The translations under genes and the position numbers were made by a program. From Trichopria drosophilae (taxonomy: Eukaryota; Arthropoda; Insecta; Hymenoptera; Diapriidae), in assembly GCA_030407085.1 (NCBI GenBank), contig CM059582.1:1674001-1738000 (forward strand): a stretch of DNA of 64,000 nucleotides. Reading direction: 5' to 3'. Every line of letters starts with the position of its first letter. Position 1 is the first letter of the stretch. Shown one piece after another: positions 47,306 to 60,812 of the stretch. The notes below the pieces were generated by a model that saw nothing but the letters and a program-made list of their open reading frames with translations, had not been told where the DNA came from and ran no database searches.

Positions 47306-48396
47306 CTAACTCATTAATGCCGAAATGCACAGAAAGTTTACTGCAACTTCAACGCCTATTTTCAATATTTTATGCAATAAATTTCAGACATCAATATGAA
47401 ATAAATTTTGAAAAAAATAAAAACTATCAGATTCTACCATTTTTGAGGCCACTCTTGCAAACTTATTAAAAAATTGAAATTTGTACATGATTTTGACATA
47501 TATAGGAGAAAAACATGATTTTTTTCAGGGCACATTTTTTACAAATATCGAGTTTTCAATACAATATGTTACTTTTGGTGAGCTAAAATATATTGCAAGG
47601 GTGCACTCGATAGTTGTACTTAAAAGATACACTGGTGTATATTTGAAATTTTTGATGTTGCATTTACAAATTCCTTTTCAAAATTTAACAATTTTTTTTC
47701 TTGAAAACTATGAACTTTAGAGAAAATGTTATAAGAACAATTATATTCCAGAATAAGTCGAAGAATACCCTAGAATTTTTTCAAAATGTATTGTCACAAT
47801 TTTTTAAAAATTCAAAAAATCGAAATTTTGAAAAATTATTTAAAAACTCTGAAAAATATGAGAGTATTCTTTAATAAAAAAAACAATAATTCATATAGAA
47901 CGACATTTTCGTTCTATGGACATTTGCGTCAGTCTATAGTTGAACAAGAAAAAAATTAAACTTTTATGGATTTCCAGACTAATAATTAATTTTCTTGAAA
48001 ACTACAGAGTTTAGAGAAAATTTCCTTAAAGCAAAAAGTCTTAGAATTGGTTAAAGAATACTCTAAAAATTTTTCAGATTTTTTTAAATGACTTTTTTCA
48101 AAATTTGGATTTTTTTTTTAAATACAAAATTGTGACAATACATTCTGAAAAAATTCGAGGGTCTTCTTCGACTTATTCTAGAACATAATTGTTCATTGAA
48201 CAGAACATGTTTTTCTACTATATATGGCAAAAAGAAAATAAATTTTTTTTAATAATTTTCTTACTACCATTCGAAAGAGCGGTCTCGAAAATGTGGGAAT
48301 CTGATAGTTTTTATTTTTTTCGAAATTTATTTCATATTCAAAATAAGCGTTGAAGTTGCAGTAAAGTTTCTGTGCATTTCGGCGTTAATGGGTTAA
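47306..48396. mobile_element. Fold-back MITE with piggyBac-like end (TTAACCCATTAACGCC)
   Basis: The right end reads, on the - strand, TTAACCCATTAACGCCGAAA. The left end is CTAACTCATTAATGCCGAAA. The inverted repeat continues inward through TGCACAGAAAGTTTACTGCA and then, with gaps, through most of the element (for example AATGTATTGTCACAATTTT at about 47785 against its complement at about 48130). It is thus a 1.1-kb near-palindrome centred near 47850. One TTAA target copy is intact (48393-48396); the other is mutated to CTAA. Confidence 0.6.
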
Positions 48397-48607
48397 CGTG
48401 GCGAAATTATTTAAGGTTATATATTTCTTATAGCAATTTTAATGTATTTCACCATGAGCGATCTAATTTATTTCAATTCTTTATTAAAAAGGATTCAGAT
48501 TTTCAATATTGGTCCAATCCAGCTTACATTCCTCATAAAAATGAAGTAATGTACGCTATAAGCGCGTTGTGAACATTTTCAAAGTATTTTCATCAGGCAT
48601 TGCACGT

Positions 48608-49260
48608 TAGGGTGGGTCGAAAAGCATTTTTTGCTATATGGGGCCGGTGCGGAAAAGTTTTACCACCACAAAACAAGGTTCCATGAATTTTTTCAGATCA
48701 CACTTCTATTGCTGCCTCATCAGCCATGAAGTTTAACATTAGTTTTAAATGAGGAAAACCATCTTTTTTCGTTTTTCTTCTGCAATTTCGAGGGAAAATT
48801 TGCCAACAATCTATACTTCTAGATATCATTTTTTAGATAGATTTTACGAAGAATAGCCGTTCTACAAAAGACAAAAAAAAATTCTGACTTATTTATTTCA
48901 TAATTAACAGCCATCATTTTTTTTCGAAAAAGGTAAAAATTACGGATGTTAATTATGAAATAACTAAGTCAGATTTTTTTTTTAGTATTGTAGAACGGCT
49001 ATTCTTCGTAAAATCGATCTGAAAACAGATATCTAGAAGTACAGATTGTTTGAAATTTTTCCCTCCAAATTGCAGAAGAAAAACGAAAAAAGATGTTTTT
49101 CCCCATTCAAAACTAATGTTAAACTTCATGACCGATGCGGCAGCAATAAAAGTGTGATAAAAAATCTGAAAAAATTCATGGAACCTTGTTTTGTGGTGGT
49201 CAAACTTTTCCGCACCGGCCCCATAACATTTAAAAAAAAAATGTTTTTTGACCCACCCTA
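48608..49260. mobile_element. hAT-like fold-back MITE with intact 8-bp target duplication
   Basis: TTGCACGT occurs directly before (48600-48607) and after (49261-49268) a 653-bp element with perfect 11-bp termini TAGGGTGGGTC / GACCCACCCTA. The arms pair almost along their full length (GGGGCCGGTGCGGAAAAGTT, AAGGTTCCATGAATTTTTTC and others). Eight-base duplications and TA-GGG termini fit the hAT superfamily. No coding capacity. Confidence 0.8.
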
Positions 49261-49269
49261 TTGCACGTG

Positions 49270-51470
49270 TACAACATTTTAAAAATCTTCAAATGATATT
49301 TAAAAACTTTTAACATCGAACATATTGTGCACTTACTTAAACTACGTTATCTTATTATTCTCTCGTATTTATACCATGAATTCATATCTATTGTTGATTT
49401 GCCACATGTTTTATCAGCCTTAACCAAGTTCTTAAAAATTACTTTATAATATGATATTTTCTCGTCTATTTCGTTTTGTGAATGTATTTTGATGAAATAT
49501 TGGCATCCGTGATTGCTATAAATATTTAATTTGTTCTGTTATATGTTTATATGGATTTAAATTGCCATACAGCGAATCAACTTATCACATGAATTTGTAT
49601 ATTACCTTAAACCGATACAATAGATAACCTTGTGATTTGATATGATAGAAGTTTCTTTGAAAAGATGGATTAAAATTTATTCTTCATTTTAGATTTTTTT
49701 AAAATAATTTTTTTATGAACAAATTAAAATGAACATTTGCAATGTTCTTACCTTTTTAGCGGTTTTCCTTCTGAAGGCAGAAAGTCATCTGCATGCAATC
49801 CAGAAATGTTCCAAAGATGATCATGAAAAGATGCAGAATTTTTAAGATTTTTTAAAATTATTTTTCATTGTCGAAAAAAATAAGCGCCCCGGGAGTTGAA
49901 CTCGAAATTTTTCCATTGTCTGTTGAAGAAGAAAAACTCGTGGCAAAACTATGTAGATATTTAAGTATTTCTTCACGAAATGTATATTCCGTATAAAATA
50001 AAGTTTTATGTACATTTTATCAATTTTGTTATGACTTCGAGATTCCATTTGTCCGTGAACATTTATGCGGAACCGGCTTTAATTACTTTTTTGTTTAGTA
50101 TATATAGAACATTGTGAAGCCCCACGAAGAATTAACATTCTTTCAATATAATACCAGTTGGCAGTTTAAAACTAACTTTTCGATCGATTCTTTCTTGAAT
50201 TTCTTGTTTTTTGCACATTTTTTGAAGAGAAGAGTAATATTAGAAAGGTCAGAAAAATAGAAATTTAAGACAAATTAAAAAAAAAACTTTCTGAATCTAT
50301 TAACTGCAATTTAGTAAGTTATAATAATTAGGAGTTAGAAACTTTGAGGTTACTACCTCAAAATTAAATGAAAATTAAAAAGTTTAAAAAGTTATTGTAG
50401 CATTAAATTATAAGACGAAATAAGTCTTCTTCGTGTTTATCGCAGCCTCGAAAATGGCGGTTCGTCAGTATTTTTGTTTTTGAAATCGTCAGGTATCTTC
50501 CTGTAAAACATCGACATTATCTCGGTTATTTTATTAATAAAATATTCGTTTATTACATCTAAAATACAAAATACAGACACATGTCAACGTTTAAAAAATG
50601 TTAGTTATTTCGATGCAGTTTCTTAATTGGAAACTGGTTTTAATGAGCGAGATCAAATGCTACTGTTCATATCGAGAAATTTTATATTTATGTAAACAAT
50701 TTGAATAGTGTTGCTATTCATAATATTGATTATCTCGGATCGTTTTGTTATCATTATTCGCGATCGTTAATTATCGCCAACATAATCAGACCTCACTCGA
50801 TATTAAAATCAAACTGGGTCATTTTCATTAACCTGGGCCAAATTGAAATCTGAAATAACTTAATGATGATGGATCTCAGGGTTCCATTTTGTGATTAATT
50901 ATTTCATGTATTATTTAATAATCTACTCTCTGGCGGGAAGGGTAAAAGTTTAAAAAAATGTGAATTTAGGTTATTTGTATCGTGACATTTTTCTTAATGA
51001 TAGTGGTTATTTTCCTGATGTGTCACATATTCTTTAAATATCTTAAAGTTTTAATTTAGTCTCTGCAGAGTGATCATTTAGCCACTAAACGAATAAAATT
51101 CCACTCTTGAAGAAACAAGATTCCCTACACTGAAAAAACTATTGTTAGGTTGTGGACCTGATGAAATGTAGTTGAGGATGTATTCTACTACGCGGAATAG
51201 TTTAAACGGTGCCCCAAACCAATGGAAAAAAAATATAATCTACTAATAAAATTACCTCTACTTACTACTAACTAAACTATAAGGATTTATTGACAATTGC
51301 TTCTAGTATAACATCAGTCAAGATTTACTCTTTAACGTGTTATAGGACTGCAGGGTATACGTTCTGTTAATCCTGACCGAAAACGGAATTCCCAGCTTTA
51401 AAAATGTGAAGCCTCTCCTATCGAGGGATGAAAACCCTCTGCATGCGCAACATCCACTAAACACAAAGGG
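49270..51470. other. AT-rich, no gene seen
   Basis: No supported feature except a B-box-like GAGTTCAACTCCCGGGGCG word on the - strand near 49885, too short to call. It is the 5' flank or an upstream intron of the pollux-like gene. Confidence 0.4.
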
Positions 51471-51518
51471 GAGTTGAAATTACCATTGCCACCATCTTGT
51501 AAGTCAGGACCAGCAACA

Positions 51519-54500
51519 ATGAAGCTAGTACCGGTCGATTATGTTGGCTTCACAGCCATGGACCGACGATGCAGTGCCCCAATGCTTCCTTGGGTTATTA
51601 GTGAAATAAAAAGAAAAAACTCACCTCAAAAGGTTTGTATTTTTTCATTCGCAATTCTTCAGTATGCACATAAATTAAAAAACTTGAATGATTTCAAGAA
51701 TAATTAGACAAAGAGACAATTAAAAAAATAATCATGGTCTTAATTTGTAATTCTTATTTACCTGAGAGTAGCTGAAGACAATTTTATACTGACATGTAAA
51801 AGTCATACTTGAACTCCTACGCATCACTATTGATGCCTGAAGGATGCTAGAACTGAACTAGTAGGTGTTTCCGAAGAGTCGCATTCTTCCACAGCACAAT
51901 GGCTTTGATATTTCAATAATAGTGCAATAGAATGCGAATTTCCTTTGCGACTAAAGTGTCTTAATGTTGTTATTTTGTATTGTTGGTCGATCGCAACTTT
52001 TGCAGTTATGTTAGACTCCCGAACCGTATGAAAAATTAAATGTTTGTAAAATCAGGAGAAACCGAAAATCTGTAAAAAATTCAAAAAAATAACGGATAAC
52101 TGTCGGTAGACACAAGGGTACGATCCTGGGACCTTTCGATTACCGGTCGAATGCTCTACCGTCAATTGTTCAATGATTGTCTACATATTTAAAATATTGC
52201 TTCTAAATAGGTAAAATCCCATTTTTATCGAAAACTGGGCATGTTCGCCTACTGGGCCATTCAACTTACATTACAAATACATTAAACGAAAATTTTCAGG
52301 TCATTTACCAACCTCGCATTTGGTTTCTGAATTTTTTTGATACATCAAACTTATTTAGCATTCAATGCGGACGTCTATACTTTAGAGAAACCTTGCAAAC
52401 AAAACGAAGACGATATTTTTACATGTAATGGTAAATTCAGAAAAATGGTACATTGTAAGGTTTATTATTTTCTTTTTCGTATACGAGATGATGGCATTTA
52501 CGTTTTATAGCAATGACACGTTCAGGGCATTGAAATTACAATGCATGAGATCATGCGAAATGCCATGTCTATAATCGCTTTTGTGTTTCTGAAGGATGGG
52601 AAAGAACATGACGAAATAAAAATGAAGTACAGGGTTATTCCAGTATAATTGAACTATTTTCAAAAAATCTAAAAGTATACCAGATTTTAAAAATTATAAA
52701 AGAATTATAAAAAAATTGTAAATTACTAATGTGAAATAGTTCGAAAAATGTAGTGATTTTTGGGGAAGAATGAATTTTCTGTACATGCAATTTGAAATGC
52801 GATCTCTCCAGTGTAATCTTAATATTTAAATGAAGTCCTATTCGAGATGAAGATTAGATAAGCTTTCTACAACTTCTGCAATGAATATCAGTTAGAACTA
52901 ATTTCTTAAATAAGAAATGGGTGTTCGTGAAGTCTTTTAAGACGACGTGGACGTAAAAATTGGAACGTCTATATGCTTATTCGAGCAAGGCGCAAAATCG
53001 CATTAATGTGTTCGACAAACACACCTAACCGTTACCGCATATGCACTCGAGAAGGTCACATTGAGATACATAGACTTAAGGTACATTCCTATGGTTGGAT
53101 TGTAGGTGACATGTTTCATGAATTAGTTCATCTTTTTACTTATCCCTTTTTAGATTTTCTTTAATATTCAATACAAAATTTTGTTTTATTTTTGCATTTT
53201 CATATAATATTTTTTGAACCTATAATTGTTTATAATTATTATAAACAAACTGGCTCAAAAACTCGTATTTTGGGATTCTTAATTCGTTAAAGGAGATATT
53301 TGATAATAAACCCATTTCAGTAACACTTGAAATTCACTGTTTGGAGACCCGAGATTATTAAATTATCGATACGTTCAAAAAATTCATAATGGTGGATTCC
53401 GCCATTTTAAAATGCTGAATTTCAATAATATATTATTGAATATCGCGACGCAAAGGGTTGAGAATCTGAAGTTAGGTTTCAATCATTTAAAATGGCGGGC
53501 ATAAACTGTGTGATCACTTTTCTGAAATGATGCAAATTAATCTTTTTGTTAAGTTTTTTACATTGTTGATTACTAATGTGAAACTGGAATCCAATTATTC
53601 AAATTCATGTAATTACAGTAGCTTCAAATATTTACAATTTGGTATTCTGTATTTTGTGATATTATGTGAACTTGTTAGAAAAATCTTTAATTTTGCTGAA
53701 GAAGCCAAATACAATAAAAAAAGGAATCGATTTAATAGATCCTTTCATACTCTGTCAGCTTGTAGGAGTTCCTATTTTTAAATATTTGGTTCTTTTGTAA
53801 AAAGGAAAATATATTTTTGTGATTACAGGCTTGGCGAAAATTATAAAAATTTAGTAGAGTTATTGGGAGAAACTGTTCTACTGAATACTGAATACTGAAT
53901 AGAGATCATGCAAATATTCACTGACGAGGAAGCTTGAATTAAAATCATTTTTTACACCTTTACAGAATATAGTTTTCTTTACATTGAATTGACTTAACAT
54001 TTGTCTCTAGGGGTTAGTAGGGTACTGGAATACGAATCGGGTGTCAGATTTTCAAAATTCAAAATGACGGAAAAAAGATAGCGACCACTCAAATGTAAAA
54101 CAGCGATGATCTCCGAAATGCCCGAGATACGCAGTTTCACCAAATTTATTTCATTTTTATCTCATGACGGCTTTTTTATGCGATTTTGAGGCTACCATTT
54201 TCTAAATAGGATTTGTAATCAGCGACCCCAGTTTTTAAGTAAAGAATCATTGAAATTTTTGTAATGTCAAACTACTACTATCACTCCTTCGCCTGTGTGG
54301 GGTAGAAAAGTATTCTGAATGTTAAACTATGTTAATTGTGCTAGTTAGTCGATGAAATGCTTTACAGAGAAGAAATTCCTTCCTCCTTCAGATTACAAGT
54401 TTCAAAGAAAAATGATAACTTCCTCAGGTCATGTTACGACAAACCGTTTCTACTGCAGATGTATATATTTCTATAGTTTTATTCTTCATAAGTTAGATTT

Positions 54501-55087
54501 TGTACAACTATCTTTTGTTACTTAGCCAGTTGATGTTTACCAATAGAAACTAAAAATGATTGCTAATTTTTTAACATTTTGCAAAGAAATATTTTTGGTT
54601 TGTGAAAACTTTTATATTACTTTTACAAGAGATGTCTTTTCTGTCAGGAGCAGAGTCTTTTATTGACTATACCTTGTTGAGAAATCTGGCTCACGTCATC
54701 ATGATCATTAAGCTGCAACAAATTTTATTCTTCGTAAAAAAGAGCACTTTTACGAAATAAGTGTGTGTTTTTTTTCGAACTTTATTAGCCTGTCAGGGTC
54801 TAAAACTATAATTTTAATAGGCCACACGTTATATGCTGTCAAGTACCATTTCAAGATAAAGCGGACTTTTTTTTCAGATCAATCTTCTGATCGCTTCCGG
54901 TTTTGTGTCGGCTTATGTAACAAATAAGGAACAGCCCTTATTTAAACACCCTTTGAGGAATACCTTAAAACCGCAGCTTGCACCAGCGAGTGCCCAAGAC
55001 TCCAAAAGTGGCACTTTCCTTTACATCATTAAAGGCGATGACGGTCTCTATCACTGTCATTTGTTCAAGGCAAAGGATTCTGGGACG
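51519..55087 (+). CDS. plx: TBC1D1/TBC1D4 (pollux) RabGAP, first two visible coding exons (N-terminal PTB domain)
   Basis: Exon 51519-51632 (ATG to an AAG|GTTTGT donor) encodes 38 residues including DYVGFTAMDRRCSAPMLPWV followed by ISEIKRK. Exon 54878-55087 (CAG acceptor, ACG|GTAAGT donor) adds 70 residues with PLFKHPLRN and GTFLYIIKGDDGLYHCHLF. Both borders are phase 0. Vertebrate TBC1D1/TBC1D4 begin their first PTB/PID domain with a YVG/LVG...MLPWxxAEIRR segment and continue with a YFAYLIK...CHVF strand pair, so the match is specific. The full protein is a Rab GTPase-activating protein with PTB domains and a C-terminal TBC domain, linked in mammals to insulin-controlled vesicle traffic. Remaining exons are not seen and must lie beyond 64000. 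The ATG is the first in frame; an upstream exon is not excluded. Confidence 0.75.
52104..52172 (-). repeat. tRNA-like sequence (SINE or tRNA relic) in the pollux-like intron
   Basis: On the - strand the sequence GACGGTAGAGCATTCGACCG, then GTAATCGAAAGGTCCCAGGA, then TCGTACCC has the D-arm, anticodon-side and T-arm order of a tRNA. The B-box is imperfect and no paired acceptor stem was found. Confidence 0.45.
53380..54250. repeat. Copies of the ATGGCGGA / AGCGACCCCGAAAACC repeat family
   Basis: ATAATGGTGGATTCCGCCAT at about 53388 and AAAATGGCGGGCATA at about 53490 resemble the interior of the 40-kb element. TTTGTAATCAGCGACCCCAG at about 54210 and GTCAGATTTTCAAAATTCAA at about 54041 are further pieces. 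No complete element could be delimited. Confidence 0.4.
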
Positions 55088-58000
55088 GTAAGTACAAATA
55101 TCTCCGTATTCATAATTTCTCATTATAGAAGTACCTCAAAATTTGGGGGTATTCGCCATTTGTTGTCAAGCTTTTATAGGACGATAAATCATCTACAAAA
55201 AAAGAATCATAGAAAGGAAATAATGAAAGTTAACTAATAATTTTGTTCATAAAACTTTGTGCTTGAAATTTCCTGGAATATTTTATTTTCGTTAGGAAAG
55301 TACAGAACTCGAACCGTGACTTCGAGAAGTGGGCAATTTAAAAAAATTACACGTACATTATAGTTACACGTACTTCATCAATAATAGCAGCTTTTAACTA
55401 GAAAAATGGACTAAAACGGTCGATTTTATATTATGATATCTTTCCTAGGAATAGATTTTATTTTTATCATTTACTTAATATGTTACAAAATGATATAAAA
55501 TATCCTTTTGTTGAAGGAAAACATTGCTCTCGAGTACACTTAAGAAAGCAATTCGACTAAATACATTACTAGAATATTAAGTACTCAATTAGCCTGCAAA
55601 TTACACGCCCGGCTTCCGAAGTCAGAGTTTGTACTATAGTTTGTCTTCTACAAGTATCGATTCTTCCCTACAAAACGGTTTTCACGAGAGTAACATGACA
55701 TTTTATTCGTATTTAAATTTATGATTTATTAAAGTATTTAAAATAATAAAAAATAAGGGCCATAATGTTTGAAGTGAAGATAGAGAGCAACTGTTTGATA
55801 AAAAATGAAAATTACTTTTCAACTAGAGTATGAGTTGTGGGTGTTGTTTAGCTAGTTTAGCTAAATTTGAGTGAGATAATGCAGGTTTTCTTCATCAAGA
55901 ATTAAGAAGTTAGTACTGCACGGTGTTACTAATTCACCTCTTCATTTTTTAATTATAAATTAATCTGAAAACAGAATTTATTAAGAACACTAGTTATTAA
56001 AAAATCCTTAGCAGGGACCTGAGTAGTAGAGTGGTTTTGAAGGCACGAAACTTATATCAAATAAACATTTTTACCATGTAATATTCGTTATAATTGTTTG
56101 TACAGAAATTTTAAGCATTGAGTATGTATCACTTGCTGATGAGCCACGTAAAATTCCAACTTTTGAAAACGACTCATGTGCAGTTATCGGTTATTGATAA
56201 TATTTGTTAAATATACATTTCTGATTCTACCTATCATTAATATAAAATATGAACAAGTTATGTCCGGTTTAGTTGCTTTATTTTTCCCTACAGCAGTTAA
56301 AAATTAAATATCTGAATATTTCTTAACATAATGAAGAAGGAGATACTTACCTGAAATTGGATATATAATCGTTTTAAATTATTAATTTCTTGTTAACTAT
56401 TTTACAAGTCATCGAACATCACATTACAAGTCTCAAGTGTCAGCGGATGTAATAAGGGTTTTTTTAGGAATTGCAACTTCTTTTATTTCGCTAACCTTAG
56501 CGGATATTGAATGCGTTTAAAATGACTTTTTAAAGTTTTGTTCTTACAATGCGAGAATCGCGACACGTTCACCTCGCTATCTTTTATCGCTTGCCAACTT
56601 CACTTAGACACGAAGTATCATTGCTGAATGTTTCGAAAATAAATTCTCTTTCGGTTATAAATATCTTGTAAATGAATTTAATACGAAGGTGATTTTGGTA
56701 AATATTGGTAATGACGCAAAAAGTGAATTATTTATCTAAAATTAACAAAAACGTTTGGATACTATTAAAGATTATTCAGAAGCAATACACACAGTTGTGT
56801 ATTGCGTTACTGAAAACATTTTAATAACATTATTATAATAGATTTTTTTATAGCTGTGCAATCAATTAAAATTATTTTCGTCATTGTACTGACAAACATT
56901 TTCAAAACAAAGATTTTTGCTGTCTGTCGAAAACAAACCTCTGCCTAATAATCAAAAAACACAAAAATGACGATTCAAAATAATAGCCAGATTTTAGTAT
57001 GTGTACGTCAACGGTGACGTGCAATTTTAACGGTTCATTTTCCGGAACCAAAAGCCTCTCCGATCTGAGTTACATAAGTTTTGCATCAGCGTCCGTGAAT
57101 GAAGCGATTGCATGTGTCGTAGATATTTCTGGGGCGCGTGGCAGACACTTTGGCAACAGCTTGAATTCGAGACAGTTCATTTTACATTGTTGGTGTCAAA
57201 AGAGATTAAATTTTTTTATTATATACAGCACATTACCTTTTGACATTTCTATTTTCCAAATAGATCAGATGTAGGCAAAAAAGTATTTTTTCATATGAAT
57301 TATTTCATTTTTTTGAAGTTAAGTGGAAGAATTTCACGTTTTTTAAAATGAATTCTGAATTTCAAATAATAATGTTTTATTTATTCTATTTTAGTCATCA
57401 TATAACGATGATTCATAAAAACGGAAAATTATTTTATGAAATAAATACAGTAACAAAACAGATATTCTGCAATTAATTAAAGTAATACAAATCCATTAAA
57501 TGTATTATTATGCTCGTAATTAAATACTAACTAAATATTTAATGCACGTCATTTTAAAATAATGCAATCTTTCCATCTTCTCCATCATTTTTTAGTTTTA
57601 GCCATAACAAAATTAGCTAGAAAAATTAAAAGTATGCATCACAAAAACATCGCGATTTGCTCGTCAACGACGTCCATTAAATAAAAAGTAATACAAATTT
57701 ATACGATATAATGGATTTTAATAAAGTCTAAGGTAATAAATTATGAATTTTTATTAGTCCAAATCCATAATTTTTTCTTTATACAAAATCATTATTGAAT
57801 TGATTATTATTGAAAAAGATATAAATATAATAATTAAATTATCAAGGTGACTGTTTATTGTGGATAATATTGAACAAATTGATTTATGCGAATAATTTAA
57901 TAAATATTTTAATTTATCCTCACAGTATTTTTCCGTCATCTTCTTGATATTATTATTAATATTAAACTTAAGAAGTTAAGATAGCAACAAGTAAGTTTTA

Positions 58001-60170
58001 TTTACGAAGGAAAACGCTGAGTTGATATTGTCATTTGTCAAACATTTGGAATTTCGTTATGTATCTGGATTCGAATCATATTACATTAGTATAGTTAGGA
58101 AATGTAATCAATAATTGTTATGTATTTTTTCTTATAAGAAGTTAATATTCAAATGAAATTCTATGTATATAACATAACATTTATTGCGACTACTGCCAAA
58201 GCAACCAAAAAACGTAATGTCATGATGGTCAAGATACTAGACCACCTATTCAGTTAGTCTTCAATACTCTTGTGAAAGGGGTTTGAACTTCATAATCACG
58301 AAAGCCATTAACATCCAATCCTACTTAGTAGATATTAAATATTGCATTTGTTCTTAAGTCCATTATTTTTCCAAACCGGCAAGTGCCTGTAAATATTTGC
58401 TTCGGAGCACCTCGCAAAGTGTACCTATTTATAAAGGAAGAAAAATATTTAAACATTTTGATTCAAACTCTATATTCGTCTAAGCAGGTAAATATTTACC
58501 GAATTTCTGGTTGCACGAGCGCGAAGACTTGTTGTCTTTAGATTAAAGTCTGAAGAATTTTTTTGAAAATATTTGATTCCTCAACCTGCATCATTTTATC
58601 AGAGTATAGCCGGTTGAACCTGATAAATCGCATTCCCGAAAGGAACATATTTCCTCGATTTCACGAGACGGAGTAATCAATGTCGGTTTGGCTGAGCTTT
58701 TTGATGCATCCTCGATTATATCTTGGTACCACACCCCACCACGTCGATGGTCCATCCGTATGCGGTTACGCTGAGATGAGGAACTCAAAATAGAAACACG
58801 TGAAGCGCACTCCTCCTGCGCGTGAAACTAAACATCACCGGGTGCATTTTCGACATCTTCGTAATGTTGCACCTTAAACGTAACGGCTAGGAAACTTCTG
58901 GTGTGCTTCGTGTCGTAATTTGGAAAATTTTGTAATTTTTTGTTTGCCGAGTAAAGTTTGTTTTGAAATTGGGTAGATTAAATTCTTTGGAGTCAATTAA
59001 GGTGATGTCAATCATACTTTACTGGTTGGTAAAATTAAAAAAAATAATTCGACTTAACAGACAGGAACGGGGAAGGTGCGATGTGCCAGTAAAGTGAAAG
59101 AAAACAAAGAGTTTGAGTCCCTCAAACAAACAATAAGCCGAAAGGCGCGCCGCAGAAATTACTTTCAGCGTTATCTCAATATTGTTCCAACTGGAGTATA
59201 TATGACGAGTTTTAATTCTTATCGGAAGAAGAGACGATTGGGAAATACAATTGTCGTGTCTTATCAGCTACGATCGACCACTACAATGCGGTTGACCACG
59301 CGATATCATTTTTAAATTTACTCTTTGTCAGCACTCCGTCGAGCAGAAAATCGATTGTTATAGCAATTAACGCATTAAAGGTTTTGCTTAATGACTTTTG
59401 CAAATTAATGGATTAAAAACCGAAAGTTACCTATCACAACTTCACGTTCTGTTGTCCTCCATCAACGGACGATAGATGACGATCAATAAGCTCCTCGCGG
59501 TAAACCTCGACGTTGACGTCATACCTCATGTAGATGCTGACGAGTTCACGATTAAGTAGCCGATAAGGATTTTGTTTAAATCGCAAAAATAAGTGATATG
59601 CTCTTAATTCATGAAATAATAAATTCGATCTCGGTTTTGGTTCTTTTGCGGCAAAAATTATACTAATTAAGTTTTAGTAAGTAGGAGAGCATTTTAACAT
59701 TTTAATCACATATTGTAGGCTAGTTATTGAACTATTGGGATATATATGACTGAAAAAATTAGTTTAAAGAACTTCTTCTCATACTTCAGTTATTGTAAGT
59801 TGGCAGAAAGTTTTATTTAGAAATATATTAATCATGCAGTGCTCACTACGTTATGTAATATCCTTTCAGGAAATAGGTGACATGTGTGTAATTTCGAAAT
59901 ATAATATGATACGGTGGATTAATTAATTTTGATGAGCTCTTACTTTAACTCAAAATTACTTTTAACACAAAAAGTTTCTTCAAAATATTAAATACAAGTA
60001 ATGATTCCCAGCTTTAATTGGCATACATTTCTGGTTTTTATGAAAACAGCAAATAATTGTAGGTCATTTCCAATCATCCTGTCCAGACAGAGACGTCGTT
60101 AGATTTATTAGGTACACAATGCAAGATTCTTTATAAAAAATCGCCTCAGCTATTGTAAGTAGATATTTTT
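55088..60170. other. Probable long intron of the pollux-like gene
   Basis: No further TBC1D1/4 exon could be recognised. Moderately GC-rich patches at 57000-57190 and 58590-58930 have open frames but no domain, and may be regulatory or mobile sequence. Confidence 0.35.
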
Positions 60171-60171
60171 T

Positions 60172-60812
60172 TGTACCCTTTGAAGCATACATTTTTCTTT
60201 ACGCTGAAGATAGCTGAAATTTGTTCCTCGGAAGTTTTCGGTTATTTCGGTGATTTCGAATGTGGCCGCAGATTTTCAAAATTCAAAATAGCGGATTTAG
60301 TATGGCCGACTGAAATCGAGGGTGAATCGTACTTGTTTTTACATTTCGGTCGGCCTTTTTGGATCCGTCATTTTTAATTTTGAAAATCTGAGACGCGATT
60401 CGTAATCAGTGATCCCGAAAACCTCCGAGTACCCAATTTTACCTCGATCAAGTAACTTTGTGCAATTCGGTCGGCCATATTATATCCGCCATTTTCAATT
60501 TTGAAAATCTGAGGTCAGATTCGTAATCAGCGTCCCCGAAAACCCCTGAGTTACCAATCTCGTCATAGTTAAGTGACGTTCCTTCTCCACATATATTTTT
60601 CGTAAAAAATCAACCATTTTCACACTTTGTTTAATTTGTTTAAGCAATGTAACATGATAATTAATTAAAAATATTGATTTATTTACGTTTCCTAACATGT
60701 TCGTTGAAGTAAGGAAGCAAAAAAATGCAGCAACATTAATTAATAAAAATATGTAAACAATGAATTACAAAAAGGTGTAGCATATATGCTACACCATGCT
60801 TCAAAGGGTTAA
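60172..60812. mobile_element. Non-autonomous TTAA-type MITE carrying the shared internal module
   Basis: The 13-bp inverted termini CCCTTTGAAGCAT (60176-60188) and ATGCTTCAAAGGG (60796-60808) are followed on the right by TTAA (60809-60812) and preceded on the left by the diverged TGTA. The interior has two copies, one diverged, of TTCGTAATCAGCGACCCCGA-like sequence and ATTTTGAAAATCTGAG, in the same order as in the 40-kb element, although the termini differ. Confidence 0.6.

Noticed and set aside
56999..57274. 91-codon frame rich in Ser/Cys
   Set aside because: Starts at GTG, has no signal peptide, cysteine pattern or splice support, and lies in a probable intron.
59076..59315. 79-codon basic frame considered as a further TBC1D1/4 exon
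   Set aside because: Sequence does not resemble the PTB or TBC regions, and no phase-0 acceptor joins it to the donor at 55087.
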